Below, in pieces: positions 1-8,700 of a stretch of DNA of 11,248 nucleotides; position 1 is the stretch's first letter, and the number at the start of each line of letters is the position of its first letter. Below the pieces are notes generated by a model. That model saw nothing but the letters and a program-made list of their open reading frames with translations, ran no database searches and was not told the DNA's origin. The stretch is from Eimeria necatrix (lineage: Eukaryota; Apicomplexa; Conoidasida; Eucoccidiorida; Eimeriidae). Made by a program: the position numbers and the translations under genes. Location: assembly GCF_000499385.1 (NCBI RefSeq), contig NW_013651704.1:5909-17156 (forward strand), read 5' to 3'.

Positions 1-1248
1 TTATATTGTTGCCATGGTGCATCAAGACTCCCTTCGGCGTGGTTTGTTCAATGCCAAATTGGCGCCGGGCTATTTGGGAAAAACAAACGGTTGCATTAGC
101 ATAAGCTTTGTTCCGTGCTCAGCAAGAACGTAAGGAAAGGCTATTACCTTGCTAGAGCGAACAAACAAGTTGGTCAACCCCATTGTGTGTGTCCACTACA
201 ACAGAAACATCTTTTCTACATCAAGTGAGCTTTGTTAACGTTTGATTGATGCAATGGGGATAAATCATTTGTTGATTTCTTCCATGCCTGTCAAGGCCGC
301 CACTCCGTTACAAACTAGCACTTTAATTTACGAAAGGCTTTCCTAAAGCCACATTTGATTAATCAAAATTTCTTGCCCCAGCTTCACAGCTCACAGGCTG
401 GTATCGTTTACAGATGAAACGACAAAGTCTACTCTCCTCGGGGGCCACTTTAAAAGTGCATAAGCATATGCAATGTATGGGAGTGTAATTGCTCTATTCA
501 TGTGGCTCGCCGATCCAAAATAAACTTTCTCATGAGCAACAGGCAGTTCAAATGTAGTAAATTTGCTAAACCTGGAGAGTTACTTGCTCTCTCTAGTACT
601 ACTTAAGAGCTACATTAACTCTCGGTATTCTATTCTGAGGTCTGCACGCGGCCAAAATGCATGAATTCTAAGGTTCCTTGTTTACAAAAAAAAGCGATGA
701 ACATTGCAATCACCAAAGCTACAGCAGAAAATGAAACACAAACCTCACAGCGTTTGACAACGTTTAACGCCTACAGCAAAGGTCCCACCAATAACGCACT
801 CTTAGCTCTACCTTGGAAACGAAATGGGAATAAAAACTTACGTCCTAGGGTTAGTTGCCAAATTCCCACTCTCCGGATCGCTTGTTGCCCACAGATGCTT
901 TACAAAGCCATGCACCGCTCGTGCAAATGCATAGTTTGGTATGTCGCTTTTACATGCAAAAGAAAACAAGATCCCATAGATGTGCGTACCAGTAACAAGT
1001 GTGTGGTAGCTCATCCCGCAAGATAGATTATTTCAGCAAATATTGCAATTTGTCAAAAATAACCATAGGTCAAAATTGCCAATGCACACTTCTTAAACCT
1101 AAACGCCAATTGTTCAAAACACTATAAAAGGATTTTTTTGGAGAAAGCGCACGAGCGCCTGCGGTAATCCGTGATTCACTTGGCTACTCGTAAGCTCTTC
1201 GAAGAAACAGAATGTGATGAGGAGCACAAGCACAAACTGAACGTTCTC
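1..1248. other. Unassigned non-repetitive sequence, left edge
   Basis: No recognisable gene, RNA or mobile element. The stretch has mixed composition with stops in all frames except for one 121-codon frame listed separately. A small GAGAG/CTCTC inverted pair lies at 575-591. No similarity to the repeat family further right was seen. It is probably intergenic or intronic. Confidence 0.5.
661..1026 (+). CDS. Doubtful 121-codon open frame
   Basis: This is the longest ATG-led frame in the left 1.8 kb. The predicted product is basic, rich in Lys, Arg, Asn, Thr and Cys, with scattered cysteines in the second half (around residues 87-95) but no regular zinc-finger spacing. I saw no signal peptide, no membrane helix and no family motif. 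Frames of this length are expected several times by chance in a window of this size and composition. It has no similarity to other frames here and no clear promoter or polyadenylation context. It could be chance, a fragment of an exon, or a small lineage-specific gene. Chance is the most likely reading. Confidence 0.1.
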   Translation: MNSKVPCLQKKAMNIAITKATAENETQTSQRLTTFNAYSKGPTNNALLALPWKRNGNKNLRPRVSCQIPTLRIACCPQMLYKAMHRSCKCIVWYVAFTCKRKQDPIDVRTSNKCVVAHPAR

Positions 1249-1354
1249 ATGTTGCTTATGAAGTCTGGAATCGCCTCAGCGAAGCCGGACGTGCAGTTTA
1301 TATGTTTCTTGTGAAATCTGGAATCGCCTCAGAGAAGACGCACGTGCAGTTTAT
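1249..1354. repeat. 53-bp tandem duplication, two units
   Basis: Two adjacent 53-bp units, 1249-1301 and 1302-1354, align without a gap. By direct comparison they differ at six positions, giving 47 of 53 identical. The shared cores include TCTGGAATCGCCTCAG and ACGTGCAGTTTAT. The period is not a multiple of three, so the duplication shifts any reading frame through it, which argues against coding use. No third unit or distant copy was seen in the window. Confidence 0.9.
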
Positions 1355-1834
1355 AATCTTACGACAGCAACTACATACAATTACGTAAAGCCACAAGAAC
1401 CTACGAAAGACCAAGACGGCCTACACAGAATGTAACTAGAGAGTTGCTAAACGGCAATGCTCAGAAAGCAGTTTCACAACATGGCATGGCTGAATTTTAT
1501 TATTTCTAATCGAAAAATGTTGCAAATTACTAATTCCTTCGAGTGTAAAAAAATAGAACATGCTTTGTCTTCTCAATGAACACGTGATGTGAACCGAAAC
1601 AGCTAACCCAAAACATAACTTATCTAATAATTTACCCGAGATGGTCTTGAAACGGCTAATCTAACTTCTAAAATTCAAACAATTTTCTGGCTATTATTGC
1701 TTTTTAGTGTTTCTCCTTTTTCCGTCTTGCATTTCGCAGGTCATTACTTGACGATGTGCTCTGCATTGAGCACTTTGGCACCTTTCCGTCAAACACGTAA
1801 CAAAGCAAGCATATCCCAGCAGGTGCTCAACACT
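1355..1834. other. AT-rich spacer before repeat copy A
   Basis: No gene found. A pyrimidine-rich run near 1700-1740 ends in TTCGCAG and resembles a 3' splice site, and a weakly similar pyrimidine run precedes copy B near 3255-3290. The repeat family might therefore begin further left than I can align by eye. Confidence 0.4.
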
Positions 1835-2742
1835 ATGAAAAGAAAATTTTCTTCAAAAGCATTCAAAACCATGGATAATCGATCCGCATTATATGGAGCC
1901 AGCGGGGACTACGTAGCCTGCTTCTGTCGGCGACAACCACACGCAGTACGTGACCGACCGACTAACAGAAACTTCCGGACACGCAAGTTGAACATCGTTA
2001 CACTCGCGCCTGCACCCGCAAAGAGCAGAACTTCGGTGCGATGCAGCATTGCATGCATCTCTGCCCAAGCTATGCCCAACTCTAGTTTTCTATCGCATCA
2101 GTAACGCGTGGAAAATCGCATTTGCCACCCTCTTTGCCAGCAGCACCATGCGTATCGTCTGGGAAAATTTTGGAACGCCACACTGCGAAAACCTTACACG
2201 ACAGCTGCGCCATAAACCAAAGCTAATTTTGAGTCACGGGAGCACGCCATTTTTATTGCTAAGTGGAAAGGCCAAGCAGCTTCTACGCCTGATCTCCGAG
2301 ACACGTACTGGCTGAGACAAAAAAACCGCATTCCACATCCAGCATAATGAAAAATATGCAACAACACAACACCCAAACTGGTTCCAAAACCTCCACACGC
2401 GCTTGAAGAGTCCCATTTAAGATAAAGGTTCAGCGTGATCCTTTGAACTGGCTACCAACCATAGATCCTGTGCTCAAACAAGTATCTACAACGCACAAAA
2501 TGCAATGCAGATAATTCGGCGAGCAACAGCGACCCAGCGGCATACTCGCTGCCCAACACGCATGCCAGAGCACGAACCATGTTGCTGCACGCTGTGCACT
2601 GGGCTCCATCGACTTGAACTTTTCAGTCTGCAGGGAATTCCTACGCCCCACACAGAAGTAGCTCCACGTGCAATACTTCGCGCGTTTTCGCTCGATTAAG
2701 CGCCAAAATAAAACACGCCCTCAGACTGGCATGACACACAAC
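1835..2742 (+). repeat. Dispersed repeat family, copy A
   Basis: This is one of three direct copies of an unnamed repeat, about 0.9 kb long. Alignment with copy B runs at a constant offset of 1670 bp from 1961 to beyond 2400. It is divergent in the first 120 bp, identical over 2008-2108, and about 88 per cent identical over 2109-2312. Copy A holds an 18-bp segment at 2465-2482 that copy B lacks but copy C retains, so B carries a deletion. Two overlapping + frames (1697-2104 and 2049-2315) have counterparts in copy B. In the second, 18 of 19 altered codons change the amino acid, so purifying selection on that protein is not evident. No terminal inverted repeats, target-site duplications, poly-A tail or transposase was identified. 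It may be a non-autonomous element or a segmental duplication. Confidence 0.85.
2008..2108. repeat. 101-bp invariant core of the repeat, copy A
   Basis: This block is identical to 3678-3778 in copy B while sequence on both sides differs at 10 per cent or more. It contains an inverted repeat, GATGCA (2040-2045) and TGCATC (2054-2059) around an 8-base loop, overlapping the palindrome TGCATGCA. It is absent from the shorter copy C. Recent gene conversion, or constraint on this block, would explain the even identity. Confidence 0.8.
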
Positions 2743-3504
2743 CCTCCCAACTGCATCCCCTGCAATCAATTGAAGACGAAAGCAGGGACTATTCCTCCAC
2801 ACAACGCAGTACGCCTTGCTTTCTGAACGCCAACTGTCTGGCCATATGCACGCAAATGTCTTGCAGTCCATCTCACTCACGTGCATGTACCTGTTGAATT
2901 TTCGAACACACGTTTGAAATCTGTCCACGCGGCACCTTGGTGCAGCGACTGGTGCATGCGGCACGAGCACCAAGCTTATCTCAAGCAATGCATGTCAAGC
3001 CTTGCCCTTGTTTAACATCTAGAGCTGCACCTCTATCACCGCAAAACCTGCCTCGCCACCCTCGCCACTGATCATCGCAAGCCTCCAGCGCGTCAATCAA
3101 ATCCTCGTCCACGTAAACGCACTCAGCGTAGTCGCGCACACATCCACACAGCGCCAACTTCTAGCGCAGCGTTACCAAGTTCCATCGATGCTCAGACCTT
3201 CATGTGTGTCGCGAGGCAACTCGCGGCCACCCTCCAATCGGTACTGTCCAATGCGTTTCCTTTTTCCTTTTGTCAACATCCTGCAGACCATGATTAAAGC
3301 AGCTAGTGCTCTTCACAAAACGCTTTCGCTTATTCCAGCCAAGCGTGTTAACAGAAAAATAGACCCAAATGATCAGTATTCAGCATCTTGCAAGAAACGC
3401 AGCGCGTCTACTGTAGGAACACTTCGTGGGATTCCGAACTCCAAACGCGACGGCATGTCAAACACAAAAGCTTAACGACAATTCCCTGCATACACTCATT
3501 ATGC
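2743..3504. other. C-rich spacer between repeat copies A and B
   Basis: No supported gene. The + strand is strongly C over G (24 C and 10 G in 3061-3120, and 22 to 12 in the next 60 bases). A perfect 9-bp tandem doublet of CCTCGCCAC sits at 3051-3068, and a TGCATGC word at 2953-2959. Open frames on both strands overlap here (minus 2641-2988, plus 3188-3475), as expected when biased composition reduces stop codons, and none shows a family motif. Confidence 0.5.
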
Positions 3505-4402
3505 CTGGGCAAATATGGAAAGGACAAACGGATTCAACGCCATAGCTTATCGGTTCGTCCTCGTACGACCCACAGGGTCTGCGTCGCCTGCTCCTGTTAC
3601 CGTGAATCACACACAGAATGTGGTGGACCAACTAACAGAAACTTCCGGAGACGCAAGTTGAACATCGAATGTGAGCGGCCTGCACCCGCAAAGAGCAGAA
3701 CTTCGGTGCGATGCAGCATTGCATGCATCTCTGCCCAAGCTATGCCCAACTCTAGTTTTCTATCGCATCAGTAACGCGCGGAAAATCGCATTTGCCACCG
3801 TCTTTGCCAGCGCCACCACGCGTACCGTCTGGGAAAATTTTGGAACGCCATGCTGCGAAAAGGTAACACGACAGCTCCATCATACACCAAAGCTAATTTT
3901 GTGTCGTGAATGCACGCCATTTTTATTGCTAAGTGGAAAGGCCAAGCAGCTTCTACACCTGACCTCCGAGACACATACTGCCTGGAACAAGAACACTACA
4001 TTCCACATCCAGCATCATGAAAAAGATGCAACAACACAACACCCAAACTGGTTTCGAAATCTCCACACGTGCTTGAAGAATTCCGTTTAGGACATAGTCT
4101 CAGCGTGATCCTTTGAACTGGCTACCAGCCATAGTATCTACAACGCATAAAATGCAATGCGGATAACTTGGTGAGCAACAGCGGCCCAGCAGCATACTGC
4201 CTGCTCAGCACGCAGGCAAGAGCACGAACCATGTTTGCTGCCCGCTGTGTACTGGGTTTCATCTATTTGGACGTTTCTGTCTTGATGGGATTCCTACGCA
4301 CCACACAAGAAGTTGTCACCAAACAAATATGCAACATTTCATGTATTTTGTCTCGATAAGACGCCAAAATGAAACCCGCTTTCAGAGCGGCACGCAAAAC
4401 AG
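3505..4402 (+). repeat. Dispersed repeat family, copy B
   Basis: The second direct copy, aligned to copy A at an offset of 1670 bp. It shares the 101-bp invariant core (3678-3778) and the downstream region through the conserved CGCCAAAAT motif at about 4362-4370. Similarity fades at about 4402. It lacks the 18-bp segment present in A at 2465-2482, the junction lying near 4135. The 139-codon frame at 3671-4090 is the longest ATG-led frame in the window. The equivalent frame in A stops after 88 codons because TGG in B is TGA in A. With almost only replacement changes between copies, this frame is best read as an accident of the repeat. Confidence 0.85.
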
Positions 4403-4574
4403 AGGAATGTGTGTTTCGAGTTCGAAATCGCATGAAATAATTATAGATTAAACGCACTGCATTTTTGCGAGGGTGCTGCATATTGATCACTTGCTTGGAT
4501 CTATTTTCCTGGTTACACGTATGGCTGGAAGGAGCGAAAGCGTTGAGTGAAGAACATTTCATTTGATTCGTAGA
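4403..4574. other. Short spacer between repeat copies B and C
   Basis: About 170 bp with no gene and no resemblance to the longer A-B spacer. The minus frame at 4263-4589 crosses this spacer into copy B. Its copy-B part resembles the minus frame at 2641-2988 only where the underlying repeat matches, so it is not independent evidence of coding. Confidence 0.4.
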
Positions 4575-5150
4575 CGTCGGCAAGCTCACCGCCTCCGCAA
4601 AAGTTGAAAAAATTTCCCACGAAAAAGTAACATAACACCTTTACAAAGTTTACAAAGTACCAAAGCTATTTCTTCGCTGAAGAAAACACGCCATTATTGT
4701 CGCTAGGTAGGGCGTTCCTACGCCTGATCTCCGAGACACATACTACCTGAAACAAAGAAACTACATCCTATTTCTCGCTTCATGGAGAAACTACAACAAC
4801 ACAACACCAAAGCTGGTTAAAAAATCTCCACACGTGCTTGGAAGATCCCGTTCAGAACGCAGTCTTACTATGATCCTTGCAGCTGCCTATAAACCGTAAA
4901 ACGTGCCCCGAAACAAGCACGCACAACCCGCAATTGCAATGTTGGTACTTTTGCATGCGGCTGCGTCCAGTGTCATACGCCCAGCTCAGCACGCATGCCG
5001 GAGAACTATGCCATGTTGTTGCACGCTATGCACTATGCTCCATCCATCTGACCTCCTCAGTCTGCACAGGACTTCTGCGTCCCATACAGGAGTAGCCCAA
5101 GGTGAGACTCAGCACGCATGAAGCCTTTCGCGCGTGTTAGACACGCATCT
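4575..5150 (+). repeat. Dispersed repeat family, copy C, shortened and older
   Basis: The third direct copy, lying 765 bp after copy B when the shared ACAACACAACACC block is used as register (2361, 4031 and 4796). It lacks the first half of the unit, including the invariant core. Shared landmarks are TACGCCTGATCTCCGAGACA at 4719-4738, CTCCACACGTGCTTG near 4830, and the GCATGC-containing block near 4985-5000. Identity to A and B is visibly lower than A to B. Like A, it keeps the segment deleted from B. Its weakly aligned start carries a perfect 9-bp doublet of TTTACAAAG at 4640-4657. Confidence 0.75.
4640..4657. repeat. 9-bp tandem doublet
   Basis: TTTACAAAG occurs twice in immediate succession without mismatch. 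It looks like a small slippage duplication inside the diverged 5' part of repeat copy C. Confidence 0.8.
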
Positions 5151-5605
5151 TGATTCAACTAGCGGCTGCCAGCTTCCCATTACAAGTTTGTCTGTTCTTT
5201 TTTTCCGTGCGGCAAAGTGCTCATACAACGTGATTGAAAAATTGTAATAATCTTGATAGAACACATATACATTTTCCAGAAAAACATCTGACTTCGGAAA
5301 TAAGCTTTAATATTTTCTTTGTATTGTGCCCCCAGCACACAGTGCAGGGCGTCTTACGTACTAGAAGCACCTTGTGCTATTTCAGTCGCATAATCGGAGG
5401 CCCTTTCACCGTGGAAGGCCAAGCAAACAGTGCTTGAGTAGAGCATGCAGTTTGCCAGCGGATGAGCGGACGCGCACATGATTGTCGCAGAGGAATTGCG
5501 AACAGAAGCCCCAGATAAATACTCAGCGGCACCAACCAACACAAAGTCTTACATGTAAATCAAAGACAAGGATCTACACACAGCTCTATGAGAAAACCAA
5601 GTAGC
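5151..5605. other. Spacer right of the repeat cluster
   Basis: No supported gene. A T-run at 5197-5203 and a GCATGC word at 5443-5448 are the only marks. A short match to the repeat (GGAAGGCCAAGCAAACAG near 5415) is too brief to call a fourth copy. Small frames on both strands (+5234-5437, -5354-5542) overlap each other and show no motifs. Confidence 0.4.
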
Positions 5606-5984
5606 TCACTCATCTGGGGTGCGAGCCACATCTGGAGCAAAAGTGGTGCATTCGGCATGTCTTGCGCTAACGCTGATACAATGACGTACGGCTGAAAAAC
5701 ACCTACGAAAATTATCCAGAACCGTTTCCAAAAATAGTTTGAGGCTTTTCAAAGCACAGCGATAACCATGAAACCAAAGGCTCGCTGCGGCATTTGCAAA
5801 GCTTCTCAAAGATACATATCTCGCGTAGACGATTGCGTGATAGTATCTTCCTCGGAAAGACCTAAGCTGACTGTTTGTGCGCAGTAGATGGTACCACAAA
5901 GCTTGTGTTTCGGCGAGAAATATTGTATATTTAAGAACTCCATATATGAACGAATCAGGTTCGTGGGAGCAAAGTTTCGCGTGT
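5606..5984 (-). CDS. Open segment without ATG, possible exon
   Basis: One minus frame stays open for about 125 codons from a TAA just upstream of 5984 to a TGA ending at 5606. It contains no ATG, so it could only be translated as part of a spliced message. A TTAG acceptor-like site ends at 5862, and GTAGGT, a fair donor, follows the codons for Asp-Asn-Phe near 5720. The part between them is rich in aromatic and basic residues, with segments such as YYHAIVYARY and LWFHGYRCALKS, and looks helical. No family was recognised. About one or two frames this long are expected by chance in the window, so coding status is uncertain. Confidence 0.17.
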
Positions 5985-7092
5985 TTATAGAACGCACACT
6001 AACAAAGCGAAGTAGTTAGCGAACGGATTTTGTCGGCTTTTACACTGCCATGCATTCTGAAGGCCGAGGTTTCCTTGGTACATTTTATTTTCAAATATCC
6101 TTAAAAAAACATTTTGAGGAAGGAGGAATATGCTGCATCAGGTCGCTCTCCCCGGAGGCGATCCACTCTCTACCAGGCGTTTGCAATAACAAGAAATACA
6201 TGCACTGGCTCTTCCACGTTCCTCTGCATCAGAAACGATGGACCTGCTCGCAGCCGCCTCATATGTTAGCGTAGCCGTTAAATCTACCCGTGTCGAGCAC
6301 TTGTTGCAGGACGAAGCTCGCGCAGGCAGTTGCCTGAAGCTGTCAAAGCATTGCGAACTTTCATATTGCCATTTGACTTGCTGCAGATAAAATATATGGA
6401 TATCTATGCGACGAAGGGGTCCATCGATGCGTGCTTTTGGAATTACCTCTGACTTTGAGAAGGCACGCAGATATTTCATTCAGCGCACATTCACTGCGGC
6501 GTCTGTCTGTATTCGAGAACTCGCAACCTTTTCCTGAGACGGCACTTCCACGAAACAATAACCAGGCGGTAAGAGGTCGTCAGAATAGTTGTCAAAACCG
6601 ACGAGAGTATCTGATATTTGCAATATTTGACACTGACGTGCTGTAGGTGCCTGCTGGCTTTCGCCAGGTCAGCAAGTGGCGCGATAACAATAGAAGGCGC
6701 AGTAAATTACAGTCGCCCTTTTGATCTCATTACTAGGCGTCGAATAGTTTACTACTATAGGTCTCTTATTATAGTGCCTCCGCTTTTACGTTGCCTCCAT
6801 ACTAGACCTGGCGTCGACAAAACTGTCATTCAGCCCAACAACAGAGCAGCGCACAGCCTTTCATGCGAATGCAAACTACATGGTCGTCAGAATGATTCGC
6901 AGAAACTTCATGCAAATCGGTCTGACGCAAAATGTGAGCAATGCTTGCCTTTCGAAAGATTTTAGCACTTCAGGAAATTTGGAGAAGCACCAAGCCAACA
7001 CATGCAAAAACACTCTTGCACTTTGCCTCTGCAAGCCGCCGATTACGCTTGTTTTGCTTGTTTTTCAGGAACGTAGACCTGCTAAAACATAC
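5985..7092. other. Sequence with weak minus-strand exon signals
   Basis: Mostly unassigned. The minus strand has an acceptor-like ATTTTATCTGCAG whose AG ends at 6380, followed by two frames open to a GTAGAT donor-like site at about 6283. Further right on the same strand, a CCGTCTCAG site near 6537 is followed by an open stretch to AGAG/GTAATT near 6447. On the + strand, TTGCTTGTTTTTCAG, ending at 7068, is the strongest polypyrimidine-AG in the window but leads only to short open frames. Confidence 0.35.
6284..6379 (-). CDS. Weak exon candidate
   Basis: The segment is bounded on the minus strand by ATTTTATCTGCAG and by a CGG/GTAGAT donor-like site. Two of its three frames are open, so the frame is not decided. 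One begins Gln-Val-Lys-Trp-Gln-Tyr and the other Lys-Ser-Asn-Gly-Asn-Met. At under 100 bp the open length carries no weight, and only the paired splice-like borders support it. Confidence 0.12.
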   Translation of the reverse strand, partial: KSNGNMKVRNALTASGNCLRELRPATSARHG

Positions 7093-7265
7093 GCTGATCA
7101 GCTGCTTCTGCACATATGTAGCAGCCAGTGACCACTGCATCCTTTGAAGGTACACTGGTGCCCACTGCTCCACGGGCGCTGACATTGCTTTTTCCCTGTT
7201 GAGCTCAACTGCAAGCCTTCCAGCAAAATAAATGCAACTCTCCAGCATTTGAATCGCAAACGCTG
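7093..7265 (-). CDS. Best single internal exon candidate
   Basis: A 57-codon open segment reads on the minus strand from an acceptor-like TTTGACAG to ATCAGC/GTATGT, where GTATGT (plus 7087-7092) is an excellent donor. The frame is closed by a stop just upstream of the acceptor. The peptide is balanced and soluble-looking and likely alpha-helical, with landmarks MLESCIYFAGRLAVELNREK and VEQWAPVYLQRMQWSLAATY. Codons begin with a purine in about 57 per cent of cases and with G in about 30 per cent, as is common in coding DNA. GC is about 45-55 per cent here against about 40-45 per cent in the next lines to the right. The acceptor has a poor pyrimidine tract, which is the main weakness. No family was recognised, and no partner exon is fixed. 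Confidence 0.33.
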
Positions 7266-8700
7266 CTGTCAAACTTCATCCTGCACCACGAAATCGTTTT
7301 CACTTTCAAATGAAAGCCAACAAAACTTTTCGCAGAAATGCATAGGTAGCAAATCATCTTGACCTACGAAACAGATGGTGAATCTACGTGATTAACAATA
7401 TGCGCCAGCGCACATCATCTAGCAGCCACACAAAACTGAGGCTTGCACTAGTTGTTGTGCAAAGTTATATTTCCGCTAGTTGCAAAAGTACACGCATGAA
7501 ACAAGGCGTTGCACTGGAGATCTGAAATCTACAACCACGCACCACCTGAGCCGTCCACATTTCCTAGAAACATTAAAGTCGAAACACTAATTTTCAATCC
7601 GCTCCCAGCAGTTTATTCCATTTTATCTGAGGAAATTGCACTTCAGATGCTCGCAGGCTGTAATGTGGTATCGGGGTCTCAAGCAAAATAAAAGTTTGGC
7701 TTCGTTGATAACGCAGACGTTTGCAGTGATGCAGACGACGAAACAGTTTGTGGTCATTATGGCGAATCCCCAACCCTTATTAGTGACGCTCATTACATTC
7801 ACTTGTTGCAATTCTAAAATGAGTCATCGTTTGGCCGTCTTTAAAGCATTATTTTGCTTAACATGTTAGCAGGGATCTTCTGAAAAATTAAAAGCATGAA
7901 CATTAATGCAGCGCGAATCGAGGAAACCAGGCGATGCTCAAGGTGCTATTGCTCGGCGACCGATCACACAATACGCATATCACTTCGGAGGAAAGAATTC
8001 GTCTGAAAGCGGGATACAAGGACAAAAAAAGAAGTTTGAGCCACACTGATTTTAGTAATCTGCAAAACAACGTACAACGGTTTGCAGTAACGGAAACCCT
8101 GTGCACAATGAGCAGAGCATACTCCCTTCCAAATGGTTGACACAGCGTTCTAAATAAACAGCTTACTGAATTTTCAAGACCGTGCTGACTCTGTTTGAAC
8201 GTATAGAGAAAAACAATGCAAGGGGAAAGATGTTGCAGACACAGAACTTTAAGATGAGTGAAATCGTTTATTTTGTAGGCCTAACTTGAAATATCAGAAG
8301 AAATGCATTCAGCTGCGCACAACCTGTGTTCAGCAGACATGAAACTGAAGTATCAGCGCGCTGGTGGAAGGATTGATGATGTGTCTACTTGTAATTTTCT
8401 GCAAGCGTCATGTGTACTGTGCTCATCACTCTGCTCGGTGGATAGTTGATTGAAAGCGTGATCAAGCATCGCCAATTCACATATATTGTGTAATCATGCT
8501 TTTGTCGTTCTCGCGAGAAAGCACTAATCGAAGGTTTTTCCGAGAAGAGCCTACAACCTGGGTAGCTTCAAGAAAGCTGACACAACGCAGTTCATGCTCG
8601 GTCAGCAACATGCGGTATGGTCCTTCTGGCAGATTGGCGGGTGCTTACAAGATACGTTTTGTTGTTCTAAGGTTTGCTTGCCTACGAGCATAGTGGTAAC
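7266..8700. other. Unassigned sequence with small overlapping open frames
   Basis: No supported gene. It contains a 6-bp hairpin at 7443-7462 and several AATAAA-like words on the + strand (near 7226, 7686 and 8152). A + frame at 7934-8140 (68 codons from ATG, rich in charged residues) ends 12 bases before CTAAATAAA. It has no family motif and could be chance. On the minus strand, three overlapping open segments in successive frames run from about 8632 to 8264 and are described among the findings. Confidence 0.35.
7443..7462. other. Small inverted repeat
   Basis: TTGCAC (7443-7448) and GTGCAA (7457-7462) are exact reverse complements around an 8-base loop. The stem is short and may be chance. 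Confidence 0.5.

Noticed and set aside
1697..2104. 135-codon + frame whose last 40 codons match the frame ending at 3774
   Set aside because: The match reflects the DNA repeat (constant 1670-bp offset, including a nucleotide-identical core). The upstream halves of the two frames are unrelated, so there is no shared protein.
2641..2988. 115-codon minus frame resembling part of the minus frame at 4263-4589
   Set aside because: The resemblance stops exactly where the repeat similarity stops, and the C-rich + strand lowers stop frequency on this strand. No motif was recognised.
5400..5440. Possible fourth repeat fragment (GGAAGGCCAAGCAAACAG)
   Set aside because: The match to GGAAAGGCCAAGCAG of copies A and B is only about 15 bases, with no support on either side.
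7934..8153. 68-codon + frame followed by AATAAA, a possible small gene
   Set aside because: The length is within chance, no promoter or upstream splice site is convincing, and AATAAA is frequent in this composition.
8496..8693. 65-codon + frame containing MRYGPSGRLAGAYK
   Set aside because: It lies opposite equally plausible minus-strand open segments, with no motif or splice context favouring it.
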